Below are positions 12,641 through 24,128 of a DNA stretch of 64,000 nucleotides, piece by piece. Made by a program: the position numbers and the translations under genes. The notes beneath the pieces are model-generated. The model did no database searches, was not told the origin of the DNA, and was given only the letters and a program-made list of their open reading frames with translations. Each line of letters begins with the position of its first letter. Position 1 is the first letter of the stretch. Source of the DNA: Dastarcus helophoroides (taxonomy: Eukaryota > Arthropoda > Insecta > Coleoptera > Bothrideridae); the NCBI GenBank assembly GCA_028583605.1, contig CM053329.1, positions 18,825,955 through 18,889,954 of the forward strand, given 5' to 3'.

Positions 12641-13676
12641 TTTTTTTCAAAATTTCGAGCCTTTTCCTTGAAAATTTTGTACTTTTTTAGAAAATTTAAA
12701 TTTTTATAAAACTTTCAAGATTTTAATCTTTAATTTCTTTAAATTTTAATTTTATTATTTTTTTAAACATGTGAACATTTTTAAATTTTCTTTATCTATT
12801 AAATTTCGCAACTTATTGAATATTTCGCTTTTTGATGAATAATTTCGAATTTTGTTTTTGAAAATTTCGAAATTTTTTAAATTGTCGATTATTGTTTTTT
12901 GACAATTTTGTCTATTTGCAATATTTTAATTAATATTTTTTCAATCACAAAATTCCACATATTTGTAAATTTTTCGTCTGATTCTAAAAATTTTGAATAT
13001 TTTTTTTTTAAATGCTGGCTTTCAAAGTTAAATTTTTTAAATTAAACTAATAGCACTTTATGAACATTTTAGACTCTTTCAAAATTTTATTTTTTAATTA
13101 AAAAAAATTAAATTTTCCTTAAAATACCAGCAACTTTTAAAATTTTCCGATTTTCTTCAAAATTTAGACTTTTTCAAAATTTTGTCCTTTTCGAAATTTT
13201 GACTATTTTTCAAAATTTCGACCTTTCTTCAAATTCTTTACTTTATTCTTCATGGTAGACTCTTATTGACCGGAAATATTATGTTTTTTTCAAGTTATGC
13301 ACTGCTGACGAGCTCAAATGAGAGCGAAACATCGATGTCCAGTGCTACAACCTTTTTCATGTATTTTTTGTAGTTTCCTAATTTACCAAAAAAACAAATT
13401 TTTATTTTTTTCATATCTAATTTTTGGTCTCCTATTTTTCATTATTCCTATTCTATGTAAAAATTTGTGAACTGTCATGAAGTGACGTTTTCAATAAATT
13501 TAAATATCACGTAGTCACATTTCAAAAAGTGTTTAGAACATTGTCAACAAACCATAAAAATTTAAATATTTCCAAACTGGGCCGAAGAAATGTTAAATAA
13601 ATTAAAAAAAAAACAAAATCTTTACTTTGTTCAAGATTATAATTTTTAAATTAAATTAGTGCGACTTCAAAAATAG
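12641..13676. other. AT-rich degenerate sequence
   Basis: TTTTTCAAAATTTCGAC-type strings repeat without a fixed period to about 13255. 13256-13676 is more complex and shows nothing recognisable. Confidence 0.5.
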
Positions 13677-13790
13677 TATCTCTCTGAAGATGATAGCTTG
13701 GCTATCGAAACGCGTTAGACCAACCTCTGTTGTGTTTTCTTAACCTTTCTTGATTTCAGGGGACAAGATTTGTATTTCACTTTCTAATTT
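13677..13790 (+). mobile_element. single fold-back arm
   Basis: One plus-strand arm: TATCTCTCTGAAGATGATAG, the GATAGC-TTG-GCTATC stem, CGAAACGCG, then GGGGACAAGATTTGTATTTC. No opposing arm is next to it. Confidence 0.6.
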
Positions 13791-13984
13791 AGTATTTAAA
13801 AATTATAAAATCCAGATAAAGTTGAAAATTTCAAAAACAGAAAATGGGTAAATTATTAATGTTTCCTTGGAATTTCTATTTTTGAATTTTTATTAGAAAA
13901 ATCATGTTCCTATTTTCTGTGATAATTAGTGATATTGTGATTAGGAACTGTACGCTTTAAATTAACTTTTGAAAAACGAAATCA

Positions 13985-16020
13985 AAGTTTTCACAAAAAA
14001 TTCACATTTATGTGTTTTGAGTCGAAACTTTGAGAAAAAAATAAAAATTTCCTATGTTAACCCAGAATGTTACAAATAATTTTTGAAAAAGGAATTCAAA
14101 ACATCCACAAAAAATTCACATTTTCTGTTTTTAGTCGAAATTTTGAAGAAAACAATGAAAATTTCCGATTTTAACCCAAAATGTTGCAAATAGCTTTTGA
14201 AAAAAAAATCCAAAATTTCCACAAAAAATTCACATTTTGTGTTTTGGGTCGAAATTTTGGAGAAAAAAAATAAAAATTTCCGATTTTAACCCAGAATGTT
14301 ACGAATAATTTTTAAAAAACGAATCCAAAACATCCACAAAAAAATCACATTTTCTGTGTTGAGTCGAAATGTTGAAGAAAACAATGAAAATTTCCGATTT
14401 TAACCCAGAATGTTGCAAATAGCTTTTGACAAAAAAGTACAAAATTTCCACAAAAAATTCACATTTTGTGTTTTCAGTCGAAATTTTGGAGAAAAAAAAT
14501 AAAAATTTGCGATTTTAACCCAGAATGTTACGAATAATTTTTAAAAAACGAATCCAAAACATCCACAAAAAAATTACATTTTCTGTGTTGAGTCGAAATG
14601 TTGAAGAAAACAATGAAAATTTCCGATTTTAACCCAGAATGTTGCAAATAGCTTTTGACAAAAAAATACAAAATTTCCACAAAAAATTCACATTTTGTGT
14701 TTTGAGTCGAAATGTTGGAGAAAAAAATAAAAATTCCCTATTTTAACCCAGAATGTTACGAATAATTTTTAAAAAACGAATCCAAAACATTTACAAAAAA
14801 ATCACATTTTCTGTGTTGAGTCGAAATTTTGAAGAAAACAATGAAAATTTCCGATTTTAACCCAGAATGTTGCAACTAGCTTTTGACAAAAAAATACAAA
14901 ATTTCCACAAAAAATTCACATTTTGTGTTTTGAGTCGACATTTTGGAGAAAAAAAATAAAAATTCCCTATTTTAACCCAGAATGTTACGAATAATTTTTA
15001 AAAAACGAATCCAAAACATTTACAAAAAAATCACATTTTCTGTGTTGAGTCGAAATGTTGAAGAAAACAATGAAAATTTCCGATTTTAACCTTGAATATT
15101 GCAAATCACTTTAAAAAAAAAATTCAAAATTTCCACAAAAAATTCACATTTTGTGTTTTGAGTCGAAATTTTGGAGAAAAAAATAAAAATTTTCGATTTT
15201 AACCCAGAATGTTGCAAATGATTTTTGAAAAACGAATCCAAAACATCCACAAAAAAATCACATTTTCTGTGTTGAGTCGAAATTTTGAAGAAAACAATGA
15301 AAATTTCCGATTTTAACCAAGAATATTGCAACTAGCTTTTGAAAAAAAAATCCAAAATTTTCACAAAAAATTCACATTTTGTGTTTTGAGTCGAAATGTT
15401 GGAGAAAAAATTAAAAATTTCCGATTTTATTCCAGAATGTTGCAAATAATTTTTGAAAAATGAATCCAAAATATCCACAAAAAATTCAGATTTTCTGTTT
15501 TGAGTCGAAATTTTGAAGAAAACAATGAAAATTTCCGGTTTTGTTGCAAATAGCTTTTGAAAAAAAAAATCCAAAATTTCCACAAAAAATTCACATTTTG
15601 TTTTTTGAGTCGAAATGTTGGAGAAAAAAATAAAAATTTCCGATTTTAACCCAGAATGTTGCAAATAATTTTTGAAAAACGAATCCAAAACATCCACAAA
15701 AAATTCACATTTTCTGCTTTTAGTCGAAATTTTGAAGAAAACAATGAAAATTTCCGATTTTAACCCAGAATGTTGCAAATAGCTTTAAAAAAAAATCCAA
15801 AATTTCCACAAAAAATTCACATTTTGTGTTTTGAGTCGAAATGTTGGAGAAAAAAATAAAAATTTTCGATTTTAACCCAGAATATTACAAATAATTTTTG
15901 AAAAACGAATCCAAAACATCCACAAAAAATTCACATTTTCTGTGTTGAGTCGAAATTTTGAAGAAAAGAATGAAAATTTCCGATTTTAACCCTGAATGTT
16001 GCAAATAACTTTAAAAAACA
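13985..16020. repeat. satellite array, 229-bp dimer of two related monomers
   Basis: The landmark CCAGAATGTTACGAA recurs at 14291, 14520, 14749 and 14978, an exact 229-bp period. Each 229-bp unit holds two related monomers of about 114 bp: one with CATTTTCTGTGTTGAGTCG, GAAGAAAACAATGAAAATTT and the other with CATTTTGTGTTTTGAGTCG, GGAGAAAAAAATAAAAATTT. The left and right ends are more diverged than the centre. Minus-strand frames (longest 15332-15778) are produced by the repeat and drift in phase; they are not called as genes. Confidence 0.9.
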
Positions 16021-16074
16021 AATACAAAAAAATTTCCTATCTATCGATACTGTCGATGAAAAATACCCTTGATA

Positions 16075-16607
16075 TACAGTGTGTCCCACCTGGAATAGCC
16101 GCGATCGATATCTGACAAAGATATCTAGCAAAGTCGACGAAGCCAACACAACTAAAATATTCGCAAAGTTGTAATATTTTCGCTTATAGCGGAAGTTGGC
16201 ACCAACTATGTTATTTTAAATAAGATGCCCTATATATTTGTGCATTTTTGGATTTTATTTGATATTTTAAGGCCACTTTGTATAACAAACAAGGTACTTA
16301 AAATTTATAATTCTTGAGATAATTAGATTTTCATAAAAAAAATTGACAGGAGCAAGGTCCCACGAAATTCTTTGTATCTTTTTCCAGAAAAAAGATATTT
16401 ATTTTGAAATAAAGTACCACATTTGAATATGGTACTTGAGGAGAACACATACGAAGCTATCTTGCACAACTTTTATAAATTGAAAACCGTTACACCGAGT
16501 GTTGTATTCAGGTTTGAACATTTTGGTAAATTCAAATGGCGATAACTTGGTTATGTTAAATGAAACCCCCTATATTTTTTTACCGATTCCCAATGGGGCA
16601 CACTGCA
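16075..16607. mobile_element. 533-bp TIR element with TA target duplication (Tc1/mariner-like MITE)
   Basis: The left end reads TACAGTGTGTCCC and the right end, reverse complemented, reads TGCAGTGTGCCCC; over 26 bp measured from the flanking TA, 20 bases agree. A TA dinucleotide flanks both sides (16073-16074 and 16608-16609). TA duplication is typical of Tc1/mariner-type transposition. No transposase frame is present, so this is a non-autonomous or decayed copy. Inside, two direct sub-repeats share TATGTTA and CCCTATAT text (about 16207 and 16551). Confidence 0.5.
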
Positions 16608-16609
16608 TA

Positions 16610-17860
16610 GTGAACACTACGAGCCAGATTCAAATCTATAACCTTAATTAAACTCGTGTCGTTTCGCGGTGCATCGAGGATTGGAGGAGCTCTCTCCCTC
16701 GAGGGACGACCGTTGAAGCCTAGATGGCAACGGCAGGTCAAATTATAAGCTTCGTTTTATTAAATAAACTTATCAGCTAAAACTATCGATACTATCGATG
16801 ATAGAAACTATCGATGCATAATAAACAGTAAGATTAAATGTGATTCAAACTGAAATCGATAATTGAATCTTGTTTATATGTAATTTTAAAGTATTTCGTA
16901 TCACTGAGCGCTCGTATCAAACATTAATGAACGGATAAGCATAAAAATGCCTAACGGTGGACGATAAATCCTTTTGAGATTTACGCCGCTTGAAGGCGAT
17001 ATCTGCGATTAGATCGTCTGATCAAGAAGGAGCCAAAGTTCGCGGCTAATTTACGATCTAATTGAATAAAATGAAAAGTACCTCACGACCGAAGGCGGAA
17101 GAGATCGTGGGCTTTAACAAACGGGGCATTAAGGTGGATCCTCGACGAGAGAGTGCAAGAGGATTTGCTCCCATTGATTTTATTATCATTTTAGTGACCG
17201 TAAAAATCTAAGTTATAGCATGTTTATGTTTACTACTGTTTAGCGGGCTATAAATGTTGGATTTAGTTGCAATGCCGCCCGAGACCTATGCCAAGTCAAC
17301 GTCTGTTGAGCAGCTCGGGCCTTTTGCCATCAATGTCAGCTTTATTGACGCGTTTGATGGCCTGTTTATTATTCCACCTTATAAATTCAATGAAATTATT
17401 ATTTTACGAGCGTTTTATTATTCTATATGTTGATGTTAATTCGGCGCTAAATTTTACTAACCTCCTTTAAACGGTAACAGAGCTGCCGCTTTCGGCAGCT
17501 TTTACGAGCTTTTAAAAATGCATTTGTATGATTATTGCCCACTTACATTATTCACTTTTGATTTCGTTTTATTGTTTGTTTTTATCGCCTCGCTCGCATA
17601 ATTCTTCGACGTGCGAAACGTTTTTATTGTGTACCCCAATTTGTCTAAGATTACATCTGTGATAATGTTGCAGCATTTTTTTGCTTACGTCATCGCTTCG
17701 CTTTATATAACGTAGACAACAAAAAATGTGAATTTTATTAGGTCGCTGCTTCGAATACCAATAAAAAATAAGTCGTTTTCATCTCTGTAGACAGTTTTGG
17801 GGACTGCCGTCACAAACGAAAACTTAAAACAAAGAAAAATGTAGTGTAGTTCGAATCCAC
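16610..17860. other. single-copy region of moderate GC
   Basis: Non-repetitive sequence, with the richest base complexity at 16660-16740 and 17000-17520. No frame with a recognisable domain or credible splice sites. It could be a conserved non-coding segment, which only cross-species alignment could show. Confidence 0.4.
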
Positions 17861-18949
17861 ATAGTAAACAAGGCAGAATATTGGAAATATTTGAAAATAA
17901 ATTCTATCAAACTGACCGAATTCTTGTATTTGCAGTTTGGATGCTTGTCTCTTGTGGAAACGAACCTAATATTTATTAAAAATACACTTTAATATGCTCT
18001 AATGTTAACAAAATTCATTCAAAGTCCCTAAAGAAATTTTCATTACAAAAAAAGATTTCGGTGGGGGTCAAATTAAAAATACCTTCTCGTATTCGAACCA
18101 TTTTCCATAAGTATTAAAAAAATAATTTAATTTAACAAAACTTCTCTCAAAACAAAGATTAAGATTTCGAAGGAAAGCTAAAAAAAACTGATTATTCAAA
18201 TTTGAAGGCAATGTTTTTTGATTAAGACAGAAATATTAAAATATTTTTTACTTCATTTCAAGTCATTTCCAGATTTGTTATCCATTTCTCAAAATTCCGG
18301 CTTTAATCATAAAATTTTGAAAAGTTTTGAGTTTTTGACTAAAGGTGCAAACTTTGAAAAAAATTAGATTTATAAGCAAATTTTTCCCAAATATATTACT
18401 TCATTTCGAGATGTTTTTGAAATCGTTAAAAATTCCTCAAATTTCCGAGTTTAGTTGAAAAATCTTCTAATTTAAAATTAGATAAAGTCTAATTTTTGAC
18501 TAAAGGCGCAAACTTGGAAAAAAATTAGATTTATAAGAAAACTTTTCCCAAATTTTTACTTCGTTTCGAGAGTTTTGTCAAATTGTTAACCAATTCTCAA
18601 AATTCCAAGCTTAACCATAAAATTTTGAAAAATTTTGTGTTTAAATAAGTCTTAATCTTGACTAAATTTTGTGTTTAAATAAGTTTTAATTTTGACTAAA
18701 AGTACACACTTTAAAAAGTAGATATATATCGTAAGAAAATTTTTCTTAAATTTTAGATTTATACAATCCTCTAGTTTTGAAATTTGTGCCTTTTCTAAAA
18801 TCTTCTCAAAAAAGTTGAATACTTGTAATTTTATCAAAATTTTAAGTCTTTCTAGATCCTTAATTTTTTTTATACATCTCAAACTGGGCTCAAAATCTTG
18901 GCTTATTTTTGGAAATTTCGTGTTCCAATTTGAATTCAATTGTTAAAAA
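17861..18949. other. AT-rich degenerate sequence with loose repeats
   Basis: Between 18300 and 18720 a unit of roughly 180 bp (AAAATTTTGAAAAGTTTTGAG, TTTTTGACTAAAGGCGCAAAC) appears two to three times with heavy divergence. No gene seen. Confidence 0.45.
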
Positions 18950-20640
18950 TTTTGAAATTCCACAAAAGTGAACCTTTTTCCGAAATACGGTTTCAAACTT
19001 TGACATTTTTTAACCAAAAAATTGAATATTTTAATGAGAGATTTGTACATTTTTATGATAAATCAAAATCGAAATTTCGAGAGTAAAATAAATAAAAATT
19101 TTGAAAAAATCTGATTTCTTCAACTTTTTTTTTCAACATTTAAGAACAAACCTCGAAATATTGGATTTTTTCTCAAAATTTCGCCTCTATATTCAAAATT
19201 ATGGGTCTTTCTAGAAATTTTAAGTGATGATTTTTGAAATTTCGAATTTAAATGCAGGAAGTTCGAAAAAAATTCTAATATTTAAGAATAAGTCAAATAT
19301 TTTGGTATAAACTCGAAATTAAAAATAAAACATTTATTGGTACATAAATTGCGAGATTTTTTTTGAAACGCTAACTTTATTTGTAGAATTCATTAAAACC
19401 TAAATCTAAAATGTCGACTTAAAACTCAAAATGTGGACTTTTTGTGGAAATTTTGACTTTATTTTTCAAAAATTATTTACGAAATTCTAGGTTTAAATCT
19501 TAAATTTTTAAATTTTATTCTAAAATTTTGACTCAAAACTCGAAATGCAGCCTTTCTATGGAAATTTTGAATTCAAAAATTATTTACAAGATTCTAGATC
19601 AATATTTAAAATTTTTAGGTTTTTTTCTCCAAAATTTCAACTGAAAACTCGAAATGCGGACATTTTGTGGACATTTTGGATTCATTTTTTAAAACTATTT
19701 GCAACATTCCGGGTTAAAATCGGAAATTTTTATTTTTTTTTCTCCAAAATTTCGACTCAAAACACAAAATGTGTTCAAATTTGGATTAAATTTTTCAAAA
19801 TTTTGAAATTCCGCAAAAAGTTAACCTTTTTCTGAAAAACGGTTTCAAACTTTGACATTTTTTAACCAAAAAATTAAATATTTTAATGAGAAATTTGCAC
19901 ATTTTTATGATGAATCAAAATTCAAATTTCGAGAGTAAAATAAGTCAAAATTTTGAAAAATACCGGTTTCATAATCTTTTTCTTTCAACATTTAAGAACT
20001 AATCTCGAAATGTTGGATTATTTCTCAAAATTTAGACCTTAAATTCAAAATTATAGGTTTTCCTAGGAATTTCAAGTGATAATTGTTGAAATCTCGAATT
20101 TAAATGTAGCAAGTTCGAAAAAAATTCTAATATTTAAGAATAAGTCAAATATTTAGGTATAAACTCGAAATTAAAAATAAAACATTCATTGGTACATAAA
20201 TTACGAGATTTTTTTCGAAACGCCAACCTTATTTGTATAATTCTGGATTAAAACCTAAATCTAAAATGTCGACTTAAAACTCAAAATGTAGACTTTTTGT
20301 GGAAATTTTAACTTTATTTTTCAAAATTTATTTACGAAATTCTAGGTTTAAATCCGAAATTTTTAGATTTTCTTCTAAAATTTTGACTCAAAACTCGAAA
20401 TGCAGACTTTCTATGGAAATTTTGAATTCAAAAATTATTTACAAGATTCTTGGCTAATATCTAAAAGTTTTAGGTGTTTTTTCTCTAAAATTTCAACTTA
20501 AAACTTGAAATGCGAACTCTTTGTGGAAATTTTGGATTCGTTTTTCAAAAATTATGTGCAACATTCTGGGTTAAAATCGGAAATTTTTATTTTTTTTTCC
20601 AAAATTTCGACCCAAAACACAAAATGTGAATTTTTTTTCT
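18950..20640. repeat. 850-bp tandem duplication, two copies
   Basis: Copy 1 starts near 18950 and copy 2 near 19801. Shared landmarks: ACGGTTTCAAACTTTGACAT, AAATATTTTAATGAGA, AACATTCATTGGTACATAAAT-like text, GTCGACTTAAAACTCAAAAT. The right third of each copy holds three monomers of the 14-16 kb satellite in the opposite orientation, for example GTGGAAATTTTG and ACTCAAAACACAAAATGTG. Copies are moderately diverged. Confidence 0.8.
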
Positions 20641-20807
20641 GGACCTCTGTCCCCGGTCCCAGACCCCAGCTCCCGGACCTCGGACCTTGGACCTCGGACC
20701 CCGGACCCCGGACCTTGGACCTCGAACCTCGGACCCCGGACCTCGATCCCCGGACCCCGGTCTTCGGACCCCGGTTTCCGGTCCTCGGTCCCCGGACCCT
20801 GCTCCGG
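20638..20807. repeat. GC-rich 7-bp minisatellite
   Basis: About 23 copies of a YYCGGAC heptamer (CTCGGAC, CCCGGAC, CTTGGAC). It begins abruptly where the second 850-bp copy ends and is by far the most GC-rich stretch of the window. Since 7 is not divisible by three, all frames give the same 7-residue repeat (for example GPRTPDP), so open frames on both strands are a by-product. Confidence 0.95.
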
Positions 20808-22217
20808 GTAAACTTATAGTTTTGCGTCACCAACCTACTCTAATATTAAAAGTGTTATAGATTTCCTTCCATTTTTTAACAATCTGACGCTTAAAAAGAC
20901 GACTGTTAATTCAAAATATTGACCCTTTAGGTTTCCCAAAGTTGGGAATTTTTTGAAAATTTGGATTATTTTGTTTTTCAAAAATCTTAACTTTTTCAAA
21001 ACCGGTACTTTTATGTCAATGAAACTATTTTCTGTAAATTTTTTGCTTATACAAAATTAAGACTTTTTTGAAAAAGTTGAGTTTCTGAAAAAATTGATCT
21101 TTTCAAAATTTTGATTTTTTTGAAATTTTTGATATTTTTTCAGATTTTCCAGGTTTTGTGAAAATGTCGATCTTTTATTATAATGTACTTTAATAAAAAT
21201 CAGTGCTACATGGAAAATACAAAAAGTTGTCAGCGAATGATGGTTTATCATCAAAATCTCGACTTTTTCTTAAAACTTTGAACATTTTAAAAAAATGTTG
21301 ACCTATTTCTAAAATGTTGACTTTTTATGGAAACTTTGACGTTTTTCTCTAAAGTTTAACTTAAAAATTTTGACTTTATATTGAATTTTCGAGATTTTAT
21401 AAAATCGACATTTTGGAAAATTTGCCTTCTAAAAATGTTCGAATTTTTTAAAGAATTTGGCCTTCCAAATTGAGAATATAAAGCTGGCAACAAAAAGTTT
21501 CAAAAAAATCGAAATTTCGAAGAATCTTCGAGTTTAAAATATAAACATGAAATTCTGAGAAAAGAGCACTACAAATTTCGAGTAAAAATTGAAAGGTACT
21601 TTAAAAACCTTATTTTTAACAATAAATTTCTGGAAAAAGAAGTCTTCAACATTGACATTTTTATAGAAACATCGGTAATCTCTATTGTTGTATTTATCGT
21701 TAATAAGGTTTAATAATTATGAGTCTTCAACATTTTTGTGTTTGACGAATTACGTACACAACAGCTTACCGGGCCCCATGAAGCTCTGGCATCCGGGCAT
21801 TTGTTCCCTTCGCCATCCTTTCCCGGTGGACCAGCTATGGAATTTCGAAGTCTCTCCCAACATTTTGAGAACCAATTCGATTTTTTGAGATTTCTTCATT
21901 TTTCTCGAAATTTTGAATATTTCTGGCGAAATTTTGACTATTTCTGGCGAAATTTTGACTATTTCTGGCGAAATTTCATTTTTTTTTGGTTAAAAAATTT
22001 GTTATTCTCGAAAATCAACTTTTTTCCTAAAATTCGGCTTACTTTGGAAATTTTTGATTCTTTCTAAAGTTGAAAGATTGGAGTTTTCTTCAAAATTCCG
22101 CTTTTTTTAGTGCGACTTTTTTGTTATTATTTTTTTTTTATTTTTGGTGGAACTGAGTGGTCCTTTTATTTTTCTTTTTTGCATATTCCCTCAAATTCCT
22201 CTTTTCATCTATTTTTC
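20808..22217. other. AT-rich degenerate sequence
   Basis: TTTTGACTTTTT and AAAATTTCGA-type strings without fixed period, apart from three tandem 18-bp units (TTTCTGGCGAAATTTTGACTA type) at about 21910-21976. 21680-21850 is more complex but shows no recognisable gene. Confidence 0.5.
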
Positions 22218-22326
22218 TTTCTTTGTTCCTGAAGAAGCCCCCTACGATGGTGGGCGAAACGTCGAACACTTTTAGTAGTTCTTTGACACGGTCCAATCCC
22301 GGAAGAAGTATATCCTGTACTGACTC
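22218..22326 (+). mobile_element. 109-bp hairpin element copy 1, hammerhead-like core
   Basis: The sequence has CCTGAAGA, then a stem GCCC..GGGC with inner CC/GG around TACGAT, then CGAAACGTCG. A second copy lies at 38444-38552 on the minus strand, equal in length and differing at only five positions. The order CUGANGA-stem-GAAA matches the 5' part of the hammerhead ribozyme core; hammerheads are known from Penelope-like retroelements. One extra A sits between CTGAAGA and the stem, and I cannot place a convincing stem III and cleavage site, so a functional ribozyme is not established. Confidence 0.55.
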
Positions 22327-22339
22327 AGTACTCAGAATT

Positions 22340-23197
22340 TCGAACTTTTTAAAATAGTCAGACTAGATCTTGTTAAAATGCCAAATTTAAAAAAAAATCG
22401 GAATTTAAAAAAGGCGAAGTGTTGAGGAAATATCGAGGTTTGAAAATCTTTGATGAATTCAAGATTTTCAAAAGAATTGGAAATTTTGAAAAAACGAAAT
22501 TTTGAAAGAATTTAGTGATTTCAAAAAATCTTAATTAAAATATTGCAAATAGTCAAAATTTTCAAAAAAACAATAATCGACAATTTAAAAAACTTAGTTT
22601 ACTTAGGATACTCGGGATACTAAGTATCTCTCTGAAGATGATAGCTTGGCTATCGAAACGCATTAGAGCAACCTCTGTTCTGTTTTTTAATCTTTGCTGG
22701 TTTCAGGAGACATGATTTGTATTTCAATTTTTGAAGATAACCAAGCTCCAGTCCGTTCGACCTAAATTAGAAATGTTTAATTTTTGAAGCAACATTTTAA
22801 CTTAAAGGCCAAATCGTTTGACTTAAAACTCATATTTTAGATCTTCTTTCCTAAATTGCAATAACAAATTTGTTGGAATTTAGAGAGAAATAATAATTTA
22901 AATAAAAGGCACGAAAATCTGGCAAAATCAAAATTTGGAGAAAATTTTAATCCAAAAAAAAAAAAATTCCAAAAATCCATTTGAAAGTACAATTTTCAAT
23001 AATTTGGGAAAAAAATCGTTCGAGTTATTTCTGAAATTGTTACTTTCTTTCCAGATCATCAGTTTATGACTCTAATTTTTTTTTTTTAGTTACATATTTT
23101 AGTTTGGTAGAACGGACTGGTCCTTGGTTATCTTCAAAAATTAAAACTAAAATCTTGTCCTCTGAAATCAGAAAAGACTAAAAAACACAACAAAGCT
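22340..23197 (-). mobile_element. 850-bp element copy, inverted relative to 11799-12640
   Basis: Reverse complement match to 11799-12640 from AAAATAGTCAGACTAGAT at the left to AAAAACACAACAAAG at the right. It contains a plus-strand fold-back arm at 22615-22770 with an intact GATAGC-TTG-GCTATC stem. The left boundary sits 14 bp after the hairpin element at 22218-22326. Mostly small differences plus changes in homopolymer length. No coding frame. Confidence 0.75.
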
Positions 23198-23497
23198 CAA
23201 AACAGTTAAAATGTTGCAAAAATTGAGATTTAATTCAGTCAAATTTTCAATAAAATCCGAAATTTTTGAAGTCGAAATATTCAAGAAAAATCAACATTAA
23301 TCAAAAAAGTCGAAGTTTGCGAAAAAAGTCGAAATTTTGAAAAGTTTAGGATGATTAAAATGAAAATCGCAAATTTTCAAAAATAATGATTAAGAAAAAA
23401 ATTTAGAAATTTTTAAAAAGCTAAGATTTCTAAGAAAATTAAAACTGAAAAAATCCACATTTTAAAAAAGTCGACACTTAAAAAAATTAAAAAATAT
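23198..23497. other. AT-rich degenerate sequence
   Basis: GTCGAAATTTTGAAAA-type strings in the opposite polarity to 23.7-25.4 kb. No gene seen. Confidence 0.5.
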
Positions 23498-23722
23498 TAT
23501 AAGAACCAATTGAAATATAAAACTTGTCTCCTGAAACCGAGAAAGATTAAAAACCACAACAAAGGTTGCTCTAACGTGTTTCAATAGCCAAGCTACCATC
23601 TTCAGAGAGAAATACTGTCTCTCTAACGCGCTAAAGCAACCTTTGATGTGTTTTTTAACCTTTCTTGGTTTCAAGGGACAAAATTTGTATTTTGACTCTT
23701 TGCAATATTTCGACTATTCCGA
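23498..23722. mobile_element. fold-back module, inverted pair of arms
   Basis: The minus-strand arm carries the hairpin (AATAGCCAAGCTACCATCTT) up to about 23610; the plus-strand arm starts at CTGTCTCTCTAACGCG and lacks the hairpin, as in the 170-bp units at 11.2-11.8 kb. Ends at GGACAAAATTTGTATTTTGA. Confidence 0.6.
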
Positions 23723-24128
23723 AAATGAGGTTTTTCTTCAAAAAAAAATGGTTTTATTATTGTGGCTGAAATTTTCCCCTGTTTTTAGATTATTTTATCT
23801 TCGATATTTCTTGAAAATTTCGTGGCTCCTAAATGGTCCGAATTTTTGCAAAATTTTGATCACAATATTTCTACCTTTTCAAAATTGTTGACTTTTTTGA
23901 AAATTTCTACTTTGAAAATTTCGACTTTTTTTTAAAATTTGCGATACTTTTTGAAATAATTCGTCCTTTTAGAATTAAATTCGAAAATGTTTTTTTTTTG
24001 GAAAATCCTGATTTTTTTACATTTTTTGTTAATTAGCACCACGTTTCAAAATCCTCGATTTAAAAAAAAATATCGACAATTTTCAAATCTCGACAATCTC
24101 TCGAAATTTTTTCTTTTTTGAAATTTTC
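23723..24128. other. AT-rich degenerate sequence
   Basis: Irregular TTTTCGACTTTTTT and AAAATTTCGA strings. No gene seen. Confidence 0.45.

Noticed and set aside
15332..15778. 148-codon minus-strand open frame with repeated CEFF and QHSGLKSEIF
   Set aside because: It lies wholly within the 229-bp satellite; the period is not a multiple of three and neighbouring monomers are in other phases or stopped.
17850..17866. TTCGAATCC string resembling a tRNA T-loop
   Set aside because: Surrounding AT-rich sequence does not fold into a cloverleaf.
20505..20833. Proline/arginine/glycine-rich frames on both strands
   Set aside because: A 7-bp repeat yields the same heptapeptide in every frame; not evidence of a protein.
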